Assembly: GCA_022788205.1 (NCBI GenBank)
Contig: JALEVQ010000060.1
Location: forward strand, 1 to 43,142
Source: Robinsoniella sp.
GTDB taxonomy: Bacteria; Bacillota; Clostridia; Lachnospirales; Lachnospiraceae
Reading direction: 5' to 3'
Length of the DNA: 43,142 nucleotides
Below the pieces are notes generated by a model that saw only the letters and a program-made list of their open reading frames with translations, searched no databases and was not told the DNA's origin. Each line of letters begins with the position of its first letter. Position 1 is the stretch's first letter. The translations under genes and the position numbers were made by a program. This document shows, one piece after another, positions 32,216-42,653 of this stretch.

Positions 32216-32500
32216 ATGGATACAATCACGATGCTGGATGAATTGCAGACCAAAGCAAAACAAAATCCGGAAATCAGACGTGTTTTGCTGGAGACGAGAT
32301 CAGAAAAAAATCCGGTCACTGCATTTTGCAGAAAATGTCAGGAGCTTGGCTATCCACTCTATGAGATGGATTTGATCAATGCTGGGGAAGAATTTTATGC
32401 AACGATGCGCAGAAGCACGAATGGAGGAGGGGAGAATTCGCCGCTTTTGGAAGGAGAAGACGATTTTTATGAATTATTTTTTGCGGCACTTGAGGGCTGA
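32216..32500 (+). CDS. Small Nif11-like protein
   Basis: This is a 94-residue cytoplasmic protein. Its first 55 residues (LDELQTKAKQNPEIRRVLLE then NPVTAFCRKCQELGYPLYEM) have the spacing of Nif11-type domains: a helix, PEIRR-like turn, and a GYxL segment. After an STNGGGENSP loop the C-terminus is acidic and aromatic (EGEDDFYELFFAALEG). AGGAGG lies before the ATG at 32216; the frame is open from 32162 but that part overlaps the promoter region. No lanthipeptide or other RiPP enzyme is nearby, so a leader-peptide role is not supported. The family call is tentative. Confidence 0.7.
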   Translation: MDTITMLDELQTKAKQNPEIRRVLLETRSEKNPVTAFCRKCQELGYPLYEMDLINAGEEFYATMRRSTNGGGENSPLLEGEDDFYELFFAALEG

Positions 32501-32534
32501 TCTAGATTTTCTGACACAGAATGACAAGAAAATC

Positions 32535-32563
32535 TTGACAACTTTTTAGTACTGTGATATTGT
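32535..32563 (+). promoter_or_regulatory. Promoter of the alanine symporter gene
   Basis: A perfect TTGACA (32535-32540) is followed at 17 bases by TATTGT (32558-32563). Transcription would begin near 32570, giving a leader of about 210 bases. Confidence 0.7.
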
Positions 32564-32585
32564 AATTCGTAACAGTTCACAAGGA

Positions 32586-32707
32586 CGTGAGCAAAAAAGT
32601 GCAAGATGTATTGCACAGTCTCTCACGCAGAAAGACGAAATTTAAAGCAGGGAATCCCCTCTTGGATATGTTATTTTGACAGGTGAGAAAACTCACCTGT
32701 CTTTTTT
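32586..32707 (+). promoter_or_regulatory. Structured leader with terminator, possible riboswitch or attenuator
   Basis: CGTGAG (32586-32591) pairs with CTCACG (32622-32627), enclosing GTGCAA (32599-32604) with TTGCAC (32611-32616). A terminator follows (GACAGGTGAG/CTCACCTGTC, 32678-32701, then TTTTTT). CTCAC in the first structure can also pair with GTGAG of the terminator, so the two can exclude each other. No known riboswitch consensus was recognised. Confidence 0.6.
32678..32707 (+). terminator. Intrinsic terminator upstream of the alanine symporter
   Basis: GACAGGTGAG and CTCACCTGTC form a 10-bp perfect stem with a four-base A loop, followed by TTTTTT. It lies 72 bases before the symporter ATG, so it either ends read-through from the Nif11-like gene or conditionally stops the symporter transcript. 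Confidence 0.93.
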
Positions 32708-32779
32708 GCTATATTAAGATCGTCTAAGATGCTGGGAGCAAACGCAAGGACGGAGAAAAAAGAAAAGGGAGTGAAAACA

Positions 32780-34270
32780 ATGATCGAAATGATCGAAAAA
32801 ATCAACGGCGTTGTCAACAATTTTGTCTGGGGAATCCCCATGCTGCTTCTGCTTGTCGGAACCGGAATTTTGATGACGATCCTGACGAAAGTATTCCAGA
32901 TTTCCCATTTTGGATACTGGATGAAACACACGCTTGGAAGTATTTTTACGGATAAGCACATCACGAAACACACAGAGAAGGGAGATCATTCCATCTCTCA
33001 GTTCCAGTCGCTTTGCACGGCACTTGCCGCTACAATCGGAACAGGAAATATTGTCGGTGTCGCTTCAGCGCTGATCGCAGGAGGTCCGGGAGCGATTTTC
33101 TGGATGTGGGTTGTGGCATTCTTTGGAATGATGACCAACTATTCGGAAAATGTTTTGGGTATTTATTACAGAAGAAAAAATTCCAAAGGTGAGTGGTGCG
33201 GAGGAGCAATGTACTACCTGCGCGATGGTCTTGGAGCAAAGAAAGGATGCAAGCAGATCGGTGCCATTCTCGCGGTTCTGTTCTCTGTATTCTGTCTGCT
33301 GGCTTCGTTCGGTATCGGAAATATGAGTCAGATCAACTCGATCGCCGGAAATATGAACGCGGCATTCCACATTCCAAACATTGTGACAGGTGTAGTGCTG
33401 ATGATCATCGCAGCCCTGGTTGTGATTGGAGGAATCAAGCGAATTGCTTCCGTGACAGAAAAACTGGTTCCTTTCATGGCGATCGCTTATATTGTAGGTG
33501 CACTTGTCGTATGTATAGCAAATATTAACCAGTTTGGCGCTGTGTTTACCTCAATTTTTAAAGGTGCTTTCCAGATGAAGGCAGTCGGCGGCGGTATCGT
33601 CGGATCCGGAATCAAAATGGCGGTGACCTGGGGTATGAAACGAGGCGTTTTCTCAAATGAGGCAGGACTTGGATCTTCTGTTATGGTGCATTCCAGTTCA
33701 AACGTAAAAGAGCCTGTCCGCCAGGGTATGTGGGGAATCTTTGAAGTGTTCGCAGACACCATCGTTGTATGTACATTGACTGCATTCACTGTTCTCTCCT
33801 CAGGGCTTGTGGATCTTAACACAGGCGCCGTTTTGAGTAGTTCCGAGGGTTCTGCACTTGTGGGAGAAGCTTTCGCGACGGTATTTGGAGCAGCCGGACC
33901 GGCTTTCATCGCAATTGCGATTTTGCTGTTTGCATTCTCTACCGTGCTTGGCTGGAGCCATTATGGGACAAAAGCATTTGAGTATCTGTTTGGAACAGGT
34001 GCTACCATTATTTACCGCGTAATTTTTATCGTATTTATTGTGTTTGGCGCGACAATGAGTCTGGATCTGGCTTGGGATCTGTCCGATACCTTCAACGGTT
34101 TGATGGCAATTCCGAACTTGATCGGTGTCTTGACACTGTCACCTGTAGTCTACAAGATCACAAAGAATTATGTCGACAGAAAGATAAAAGGAAAGAAAGA
34201 AAAAGCAATGCTGTCTGCGTTCCCTGACATTCAGGCAATGCAGGAAGCAGGTGTGGAAACAGAAGATTGA
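32780..34270 (+). CDS. Sodium:alanine symporter (AGCS family)
   Basis: This 496-residue membrane protein should import alanine or glycine with Na+ (or H+). The AGCS hallmarks are clear: WGIPMLLLLVGTGILMTI near the start, then FQSLCTALAATIGTGNIVGVA and GPGAIFWMWVVAFFGMMTNYSE, and MKRGVFSNEAGLGSSVMVHSS near residue 290. About ten membrane segments are present. The frame opens at 32729, but the ATG at 32780 is preceded by AAAGGGAG and gives the normal MIEMIEKINGVVNNFVWG start. It carries a structured leader and ends with its own terminator. Confidence 0.96.
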   Translation: MIEMIEKINGVVNNFVWGIPMLLLLVGTGILMTILTKVFQISHFGYWMKHTLGSIFTDKHITKHTEKGDHSISQFQSLCTALAATIGTGNIVGVASALIAGGPGAIFWMWVVAFFGMMTNYSENVLGIYYRRKNSKGEWCGGAMYYLRDGLGAKKGCKQIGAILAVLFSVFCLLASFGIGNMSQINSIAGNMNAAFHIPNIVTGVVLMIIAALVVIGGIKRIASVTEKLVPFMAIAYIVGALVVCIANINQFGAVFTSIFKGAFQMKAVGGGIVGSGIKMAVTWGMKRGVFSNEAGLGSSVMVHSSSNVKEPVRQGMWGIFEVFADTIVVCTLTAFTVLSSGLVDLNTGAVLSSSEGSALVGEAFATVFGAAGPAFIAIAILLFAFSTVLGWSHYGTKAFEYLFGTGATIIYRVIFIVFIVFGATMSLDLAWDLSDTFNGLMAIPNLIGVLTLSPVVYKITKNYVDRKIKGKKEKAMLSAFPDIQAMQEAGVETED

Positions 34271-34344
34271 TCTGTGAAATAACCGGGAAAACCTCTAACG
34301 CAGGCAGACCAAAAAAGAGTAAATCGTAATATAGTTATAGATGG

Positions 34345-34395
34345 ATAGTATAGGCTGAAGGATAAAAAAGATCCGAAAACCTATACTATTTTTCT
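34345..34395 (+). terminator. Terminator of the alanine symporter gene
   Basis: ATAGTATAGG (34345-34354) pairs with CCTATACTAT (34380-34389), followed by TTTTCTTTTT. Confidence 0.88.
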
Positions 34396-34457
34396 TTTTA
34401 TATATTTCCAGTATACAGTGTGAAATGCCGAACAGTATGCGATAAAAAAGACAAAAA

Positions 34458-34531
34458 AAGATGGCCGTTCAATGGGGGGACATTGCGACAGCCATCTTGA
34501 GGGAGGGGGCAGTACATGTTATATGTACTGC
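34458..34531. repeat. Two dyad symmetries in the gap before the ABC exporter
   Basis: AAGATGGC (34458-34465) pairs with GCCATCTT (34491-34498), with a 25-base loop. GCAGTACAT (34509-34517) pairs with ATGTACTGC (34523-34531), with a five-base loop. The latter looks like an operator. Apart from these, the terminator before and the promoter after, nothing else is seen in 34271-34735; an 81-codon ORF at 34461 looks non-coding. Confidence 0.65.
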
Positions 34532-34661
34532 ATATGAAAATGAAGTATTTAAAACAAATTTCTTTGTTTCATTTAGCATGATACAAAAAAAATGTGAAAA
34601 AAATGTGATAGGAAAAAGAAGAATGTGTGAAAGAATTGTGATGAAAGTGCGAAATATTCCC

Positions 34662-34691
34662 TTTACAAATAGAAGAGAAACGTCATATGAT
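34662..34691 (+). promoter_or_regulatory. Promoter of the ABC exporter pair
   Basis: TTTACA (34662-34667) and TATGAT (34686-34691) are separated by 18 bases, about 45 bases before the ATG. Confidence 0.7.
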
Positions 34692-34735
34692 AGGCTAAGA
34701 AATTAAGTGCACAAAAGTACGAAAGGAGAAAAAAG

Positions 34736-36463
34736 ATGCTCAAAAAAATTTTTTCTTACATGGGACATTACCGGAAATATGCGTATCTGGCTGCTTTTTG
34801 TATTGCCGCAGAGGTTGTGCTTGAACTGGTGATTCCGTTGATCATGGCAGATCTTGTGGATGTTGGAGTGGCAAGTGGGGATCATACCTATATTTTTCAA
34901 AGAGGCATTCTGATGGTGGGATGTGCGCTGATTGCGATGGTGTTGGGCGTTGGAAGTGCAAAATTTGCAGCACTGTGTGGGCAGGGACTTGGCGCTAGTC
35001 TCAGAGAAGCAGAATATAGAAAGATCCAGAGCTTTTCTTTTGCAAATACCGATCATTTTAAGACGGAATCGCTGGTGACACGTCTGACAAGCGATGTGAC
35101 TACGATTCAAAACTCAGTGTCAACGGGAATGCGCCCGGCATTTCGAGCTCCGGTGATGATGATCGCAGCTCTGGCGGCATCGTTTTTGATCAACAAAAAA
35201 TTGGCGGTTGTATTTCTCGTCGCGGTACCGATTCTGGGATTTTTGTTGTATCAGATTGTCAAGAGAGTCAGCCCCATGTATGGGAAAATGCAGGATGCCA
35301 TCGATCAGGTAAACCGCGTGATTCAGGAAAATCTGACAGCAATTCGGGTGGTCAAATCGTACGTGAAAGGAGAATATGAGATTAAAAAATTCTCCGAGGT
35401 AAACCAGAACTGGAAAGAAGTCTCAGAAAGTGCTTTTCGATTGACTTCTCTGAATATGCCGGCGATGCAACTTGTGATGTACGGGACAATTTTGAGTATT
35501 TTGTGGATAGGAGGCAGTATGGTCCGGTCAGGCAGTCTGCAGGTTGGAGAGCTGACGGGATTTTTGAGCTATGTACTTCAGGTGCTGAACTCTCTGATGA
35601 TGATTTCGAATGTATTTATCATGATGACGCGCTCGCTTGCATCGGCACAGCGCATCATGGAAGTGATGGAGGAAAAGATCACGATCACGGAGGAAAAGGC
35701 GGAAAACATTGAGGTGGAGAAGGGAGATATCGTCTTTGAGCATGTCTTTTTTAAGTATAAAAGAGAAGCACGAGAATATGTGTTGTCTGATATTTCCTTT
35801 CACATTAAACCAGGTCAGACGGTAGGTATTATCGGTCAGACAGGGGCGGCAAAATCGACACTTGTACAGTTGATTCCGCGTCTGTATGAGGCGACAGAAG
35901 GAAAAATTTTGATTGATGGGAGATTGGTGGAACAGTATCCGCTTGCCAATCTGCGAGATGCCATTGCCATGGTGCTCCAGAAAAATACCTTGTTTTCGGG
36001 AACGGTGATCGACAACCTCAGATGGGGAAAAGAAGATGCGACGCATAAGGAGATTGAGGAGGCATGTGCAATTGCATGTGTGGATGAGTTTATTGACCGT
36101 CTTGAAAAAGGATACGAGACGGAACTGGGACAAGGGGGAGTCAATGTCTCAGGGGGACAGAAACAGCGACTCTGCATCGCAAGGGCAATCTTAAAAAGAC
36201 CAAAAGTGCTGATCTTAGATGATTCTACCAGTGCAGTTGACACGGCGACGGAGGCAAAGATCAGGGAAGGACTCAAGAAAAAACTGCCGCAGATGACAAA
36301 GATTGTGATTGCGCAGAGGATTTCTTCGGTCCGGGATGCAGATCAGATTTTGATTCTCGACGACGGGAGACTGAATGGAGTGGGGACACATGAGGAGCTT
36401 TTGAAAAACAATCAAATCTATCAGGAGATCTATGAATCACAGAAGGAAGGAGTGGAGCTTTAG
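34736..36463 (+). CDS. ABC exporter half-transporter with degenerate ATP site
   Basis: This 575-residue half-transporter has six membrane helices in residues 15-300 and a C-terminal ATPase. It resembles the TM287/BmrC-type partner of heterodimeric multidrug or lipid exporters. Walker A is GQTGAAKS (residues 367-374), with Ala in place of the last Gly. The signature is VSGGQKQR, and Walker B is VLILDDSTSAVD, where the catalytic Glu is replaced by Asp496, as in the non-hydrolysing site of such pairs. AAAGGAG precedes the ATG. It ends directly before the second half-transporter, so the two form a heterodimer. The substrate is unknown. Confidence 0.93.
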   Translation: MLKKIFSYMGHYRKYAYLAAFCIAAEVVLELVIPLIMADLVDVGVASGDHTYIFQRGILMVGCALIAMVLGVGSAKFAALCGQGLGASLREAEYRKIQSFSFANTDHFKTESLVTRLTSDVTTIQNSVSTGMRPAFRAPVMMIAALAASFLINKKLAVVFLVAVPILGFLLYQIVKRVSPMYGKMQDAIDQVNRVIQENLTAIRVVKSYVKGEYEIKKFSEVNQNWKEVSESAFRLTSLNMPAMQLVMYGTILSILWIGGSMVRSGSLQVGELTGFLSYVLQVLNSLMMISNVFIMMTRSLASAQRIMEVMEEKITITEEKAENIEVEKGDIVFEHVFFKYKREAREYVLSDISFHIKPGQTVGIIGQTGAAKSTLVQLIPRLYEATEGKILIDGRLVEQYPLANLRDAIAMVLQKNTLFSGTVIDNLRWGKEDATHKEIEEACAIACVDEFIDRLEKGYETELGQGGVNVSGGQKQRLCIARAILKRPKVLILDDSTSAVDTATEAKIREGLKKKLPQMTKIVIAQRISSVRDADQILILDDGRLNGVGTHEELLKNNQIYQEIYESQKEGVEL

Positions 36464-38281
36464 ATGGCAAAATATGTGGGATACAAGCGACCGGCTGATG
36501 CAAAAAAGACGATGAGACAACTGCTTCACTATATGGGAATTCATAAATGGGCAATGATGGTGATTGCAATTCTGGTGATGATCGGCAGCGGCGCCAACAT
36601 TATGGGAACGTATCTGTTAAAACCAGTGATCAATGATCATCTGCTGAAGGGAGATATGGAAGGATTTGTACTGATTCTTGGGAGAATGGGACTGATGTAT
36701 CTGGGCGGAGTGCTCGCTACTTTTTCTTACAATCAGCTGATGGTCCGCACGGCACAGAAAATTGTGAGTGAGATCCGACATGATCTGTTTGTGCACACGC
36801 AGAAATTGCCGCTTCCTTATTTTGACGTGCATACCCACGGAGAATTGATGAGCCGCTTTACAAATGATGTGGATACGATCACGGAAGCGCTTAACAGCAG
36901 CTTTACCATGCTGATTCAGAGCTTTGTGACAATTGTAGGGACAGTGACGATGCTCCTTGTGCTAAGCATTCGGCTTTCACTCATCGTTGTCTTCTTTCTG
37001 GCAGCGATGATTCTGTTCATTCGATTTAATGGCAAGAGAAGCAAAAAATATTTTCAGGAACAGCAAAAAGCGTTAGGAAGTATCAATGGATTTATCGAAG
37101 AAATGATTGCAGGTCAGAAGGTGGAGAAAGTGTTTCACCATGAAGAGGCAGATTTAAGAGAGTTTTTAAGAAGGAATGAAGCATTGCGCCAGGCTTCCAC
37201 GAAGGCACTGACATACTCAGGCATGACAGTGCCGACGATTGTCAGCCTTTCGTATGTCAATTATGCAGTGTCGGCGTGTGCAGGCGGGCTGTTTGTGATA
37301 GGAGGATGGATGGATCTTGGAACACTGGCGTCGTATCTGATTTATGTGAGACAAAGTGCGATGCCATTCAATCAGTTTACGCAGCAGCTGAATTTCTTGA
37401 TGGCTGCACTTGCCGGAGCGGAGCGAATCTTTGATATGATGAATGCAGAGACAGAGAGCGAGGAAGGAAGTGTCGCACTTGTCGAGAGGGACGGAAAATT
37501 CTTTTGGCGCAAGAGAGAAGAAGATGGCACACAAAGTGAGACAGTGCTGAGAGGGGATGTGCGGTTTGAACATGTCACCTTTGGATATCAGAAAGAGCAC
37601 CCGATTCTGAAAGATGTGAGTCTGTACGCGAAGCCGGGACAAAAGATTGCTTTTGTGGGTTCGACGGGTGCAGGTAAGACAACGGTCATGAATCTCATCA
37701 ATCGCTTTTATGAGATCGACAGTGGGAGGATTACGTATGATGAGATTGATATCCAGAAAATAAAAAAAGAAGATCTAAGGCGATCACTGTCTATGGTGAT
37801 CCAGGATACGCACCTTTTCACTGGGACAATCGCGGACAATATCCGATATGGAAGGCTGGAGGCAACGGATGAGGAGGTGATAGAGGCTGCAAAAATTGCA
37901 AATGCAGATTCGTTTATCCGCCGTTTGCCGGATGGATATGAGACAATGCTTTATGGGGACGGCAAAAACCTCTCACAGGGACAGAGGCAGCTTCTTGCGA
38001 TCGCCCGCGCGGCGGTCACAAGACCGCCCGTCCTGATTCTGGATGAGGCAACCAGCTCGATCGATACCAGGACAGAGCGAATGATTGAGAAGGGAATGGA
38101 TGCCCTGATGGAAAACAGAACGGTCTTTGTGATCGCACATCGGCTCTCCACGGTGCGCAATGCACAGGCGATTCTGGTACTGGAAAAAGGAATCGTCATG
38201 GAACGTGGCAGCCATGAAGAGCTGCTCGAGAAAAAAGGGCGTTACTATGAACTGTATACCGGTCAGCGCGAGATGGAATAA
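36464..38281 (+). CDS. ABC exporter half-transporter with canonical ATP site
   Basis: This 605-residue half-transporter begins at the base after the partner's stop codon. It has six membrane helices in roughly residues 20-320 and an ATPase with Walker A GSTGAGKTT, signature LSQGQRQL, Walker B VLILDEATSSID (catalytic Glu528) and switch His in VIAHRLSTV. The altered LSQGQ signature with an intact Walker B is the TM288/BmrD-type pattern that complements the degenerate partner. A 30-residue charged insert (ESEEGSVALVERDGKFFWRK) lies before the ATPase. The gene ends 22 bases before the convergent AraC gene, with no clear terminator between. Confidence 0.94.
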   Translation: MAKYVGYKRPADAKKTMRQLLHYMGIHKWAMMVIAILVMIGSGANIMGTYLLKPVINDHLLKGDMEGFVLILGRMGLMYLGGVLATFSYNQLMVRTAQKIVSEIRHDLFVHTQKLPLPYFDVHTHGELMSRFTNDVDTITEALNSSFTMLIQSFVTIVGTVTMLLVLSIRLSLIVVFFLAAMILFIRFNGKRSKKYFQEQQKALGSINGFIEEMIAGQKVEKVFHHEEADLREFLRRNEALRQASTKALTYSGMTVPTIVSLSYVNYAVSACAGGLFVIGGWMDLGTLASYLIYVRQSAMPFNQFTQQLNFLMAALAGAERIFDMMNAETESEEGSVALVERDGKFFWRKREEDGTQSETVLRGDVRFEHVTFGYQKEHPILKDVSLYAKPGQKIAFVGSTGAGKTTVMNLINRFYEIDSGRITYDEIDIQKIKKEDLRRSLSMVIQDTHLFTGTIADNIRYGRLEATDEEVIEAAKIANADSFIRRLPDGYETMLYGDGKNLSQGQRQLLAIARAAVTRPPVLILDEATSSIDTRTERMIEKGMDALMENRTVFVIAHRLSTVRNAQAILVLEKGIVMERGSHEELLEKKGRYYELYTGQREME

Positions 38282-38303
38282 AAGGAATCATATTCTGTCA
38301 CAG

Positions 38304-39146
38304 TCAGGAGGACTGCAAAAATTGTTTCCGGTAAGCAGAGGGAGTGACACCCTTTTGCTTTGTAAACTGTTTCGAAAAATACGGTGCATTTTGAAAGCCG
38401 ACCGTGAAACTGATGTCCGTAATGCTCAGGGAAGTTTTCCGAAGCAGCATACAAGCCTTATTTAAGCGATATTCAAGAAGATATTGGCTGGGGCTTGTAT
38501 GCTGATATTTTTTAAATAACTTAAAAATATATGTTCGGTCAATATTGTTGTCAGCTGCCATGGAAGCGACAGAGATATCATGGAAGTAATTCTGATGGAT
38601 ATAGCGGAGCAGCTGGTTGAAATGGATCTCGCTCTGCGAAAGAATCGGTCCGGAGGTTTTCTGGTGAATATTCTTCAGATAATCCAGCAGGTAATACAGA
38701 TTTCCGAGCGCCTTTAAGTCTTGTTTTTCCTTGCATGCTTCATATATTTTTTCAAAATAGCCCTCCAGTTCTGCATTGACCTGATGATGAATAAAAAAGG
38801 TTTCTCTCGTCAGACCACAGTCTTTTAGAACTTCTTCTAATGCATTGCCCCGGACACCCACCCAGCGGTAGCACCATGGATTTTCTGGTATAGGAAAGTA
38901 TTTATTGGGCGTGTGAGGAGGAATCATGAAGATATCCCCAGGGTAAATGTGCTGAACTTGGTTCTGAACCTGAAAAATTCCTTCTCCTTTGATGCAGTAG
39001 TGGATGGCTGCATAGTCAATAGGGATAAATTCATAGGCTTTTGTGGGGCGGCATTCTTCGTATCCTGCCTCACAGATATTTAAATCCTGACCAACATGAG
39101 TATCATAAAACAAAAAACCAATTTGATTTTGAAAAACAGAAGACAT
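38304..39146 (-). CDS. AraC-family regulator with cupin sensor domain
   Basis: This 280-residue regulator has an N-terminal cupin-like ligand-binding domain (IDYAAIHYCIKGEGIF, IYPGDIFMIPPHTPNKYFP, YRWVGVRG) and a C-terminal AraC DNA-binding domain with SMAADNNIDRTYIFKLFKKY and FTVGFQNAPYFSKQFTKQKG, ending TPSAYRKQF. It is divergent from the GH63 gene and very likely controls it. The GH2 gene 3 kb away has a copy of the same promoter region, so it is a second likely target. AAGGAGG precedes the ATG. A sugar or oligosaccharide is the expected effector. Confidence 0.93.
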   Translation of the reverse strand: MSSVFQNQIGFLFYDTHVGQDLNICEAGYEECRPTKAYEFIPIDYAAIHYCIKGEGIFQVQNQVQHIYPGDIFMIPPHTPNKYFPIPENPWCYRWVGVRGNALEEVLKDCGLTRETFFIHHQVNAELEGYFEKIYEACKEKQDLKALGNLYYLLDYLKNIHQKTSGPILSQSEIHFNQLLRYIHQNYFHDISVASMAADNNIDRTYIFKLFKKYQHTSPSQYLLEYRLNKACMLLRKTSLSITDISFTVGFQNAPYFSKQFTKQKGVTPSAYRKQFLQSS

Positions 39147-39174
39147 AGAACCGAAACCTCCTTATACGCTGGGC

Positions 39175-39343
39175 ATAGACAAATGTATATGTGCAAAAGA
39201 CAATTCTCAAAAATAGTAAAAATTTCGAAACGTTGAAAATGATTTGTCAACATAAATACAAAAATATTCCACTTTCTTGCATATCATATTATAACACAAT
39301 ATAGTAGAATAAGGAAGCATAAGATCTATACAATATCACGAAA
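39175..39343 (+). promoter_or_regulatory. Promoter region of the GH63 gene (copy 1 of a duplicated block)
   Basis: TTGCAT (39277-39282) and TATAGT (39300-39305) have a 17-base spacer. Upstream, TGTCAACATAA (39245-39255) and a 29-base block at 39175-39203 recur in the copy before the GH2 gene. The alignment from 39245 to the TATACAATAT at 39327 is gapless with 42117 onwards. These shared boxes are candidate sites for the divergent AraC regulator. Confidence 0.7.
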
Positions 39344-41941
<2,598 letters not shown>

Positions 41942-41995
41942 TTATAATTGGGAATAGCGTGTGCAAGTTGTAAGAGAAAATTTATAAGAGAAATA

Positions 41996-42030
41996 AAAAA
42001 ACGGTTTCGCGAAAGCGAGCCGTTTTTTTA
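41996..42030 (+). terminator. Terminator of the GH63 gene
   Basis: ACGG and CCGT flank TTCGC-GAAA-GCGA, giving a compact stem, followed by seven Ts. Confidence 0.93.
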
Positions 42031-42056
42031 TTGAAAAGAATGGTTGGACGCGTGTG

Positions 42057-42215
42057 ATAGACAAGTGTATACAGTAAAAAGACAAGGCAAAAAGAGCTAT
42101 GTGAAAAGAGAAAATATGTCAACATAAGTATAAAAAGGTTCAACTTTTTTATATAGCATATTACATCACGATATAGTACAATGAAAAAGCGTGATGGTTA
42201 TACAATATAACGAAA
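42057..42215 (+). promoter_or_regulatory. Promoter region of the GH2 gene (copy 2 of the duplicated block)
   Basis: TATAGT (42172-42177) occupies the same position as in copy 1, with a weaker -35 (TTATAT, 42149-42154). TGTCAACATAA (42117-42127), CATATTA and TATACAATAT (42199-42208) are shared with the GH63 promoter. Confidence 0.65.
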
Positions 42216-42653
42216 ACATAAAATAAAATCACTGTGATAAGGTAAAAAATGACGAAAAAAATGGGATAGAATCTTGCTAAGCTTTGTAAAAAAACTTGTT
42301 TGCACAGGACTTAAACTCGAAATGTAAAGAAACGGTTAAATAAAAAGTAAGCAACCAAAAGAAAAATTTTTTGGTAAAAGATTTGCGTTTTTTTGAAAAA
42401 CATGGACAGTAAAGGATGAATATTTTTACATAGTTTTGCAAAAAAAATCATGAAAACTCTTATCAAGGCATGTGGAATGTACCTTTGCGAGGAAAGAAAA
42501 ATTTCACACAAAGTGATCAAGGACATCTGGAGGGAAAAGGAGGGCAGAAAACAGTACTTCAAAGATGGCGTAAATAAAGAAGAACTTTTGGGAAAAAGAG
42601 TTCAAGGAACACGAAAAAGAAAATAAGAAAAAAGAGAATGGGGAAAATTGTCT
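42216..42653 (+). other. Long leader before the GH2 gene
   Basis: About 470 bases lie between the predicted start and the ATG. It is A-rich, with the copy of the GH63 leader fading after about 42270. No convincing gene or known RNA family was seen. A minus-strand ORF of 83 codons here (42311-42562) looks non-coding. Confidence 0.4.

Noticed and set aside
34461-34706. An 81-codon frame in the gap before the exporter pair
   Set aside because: It covers two dyads and the exporter promoter, and has no ribosome site.
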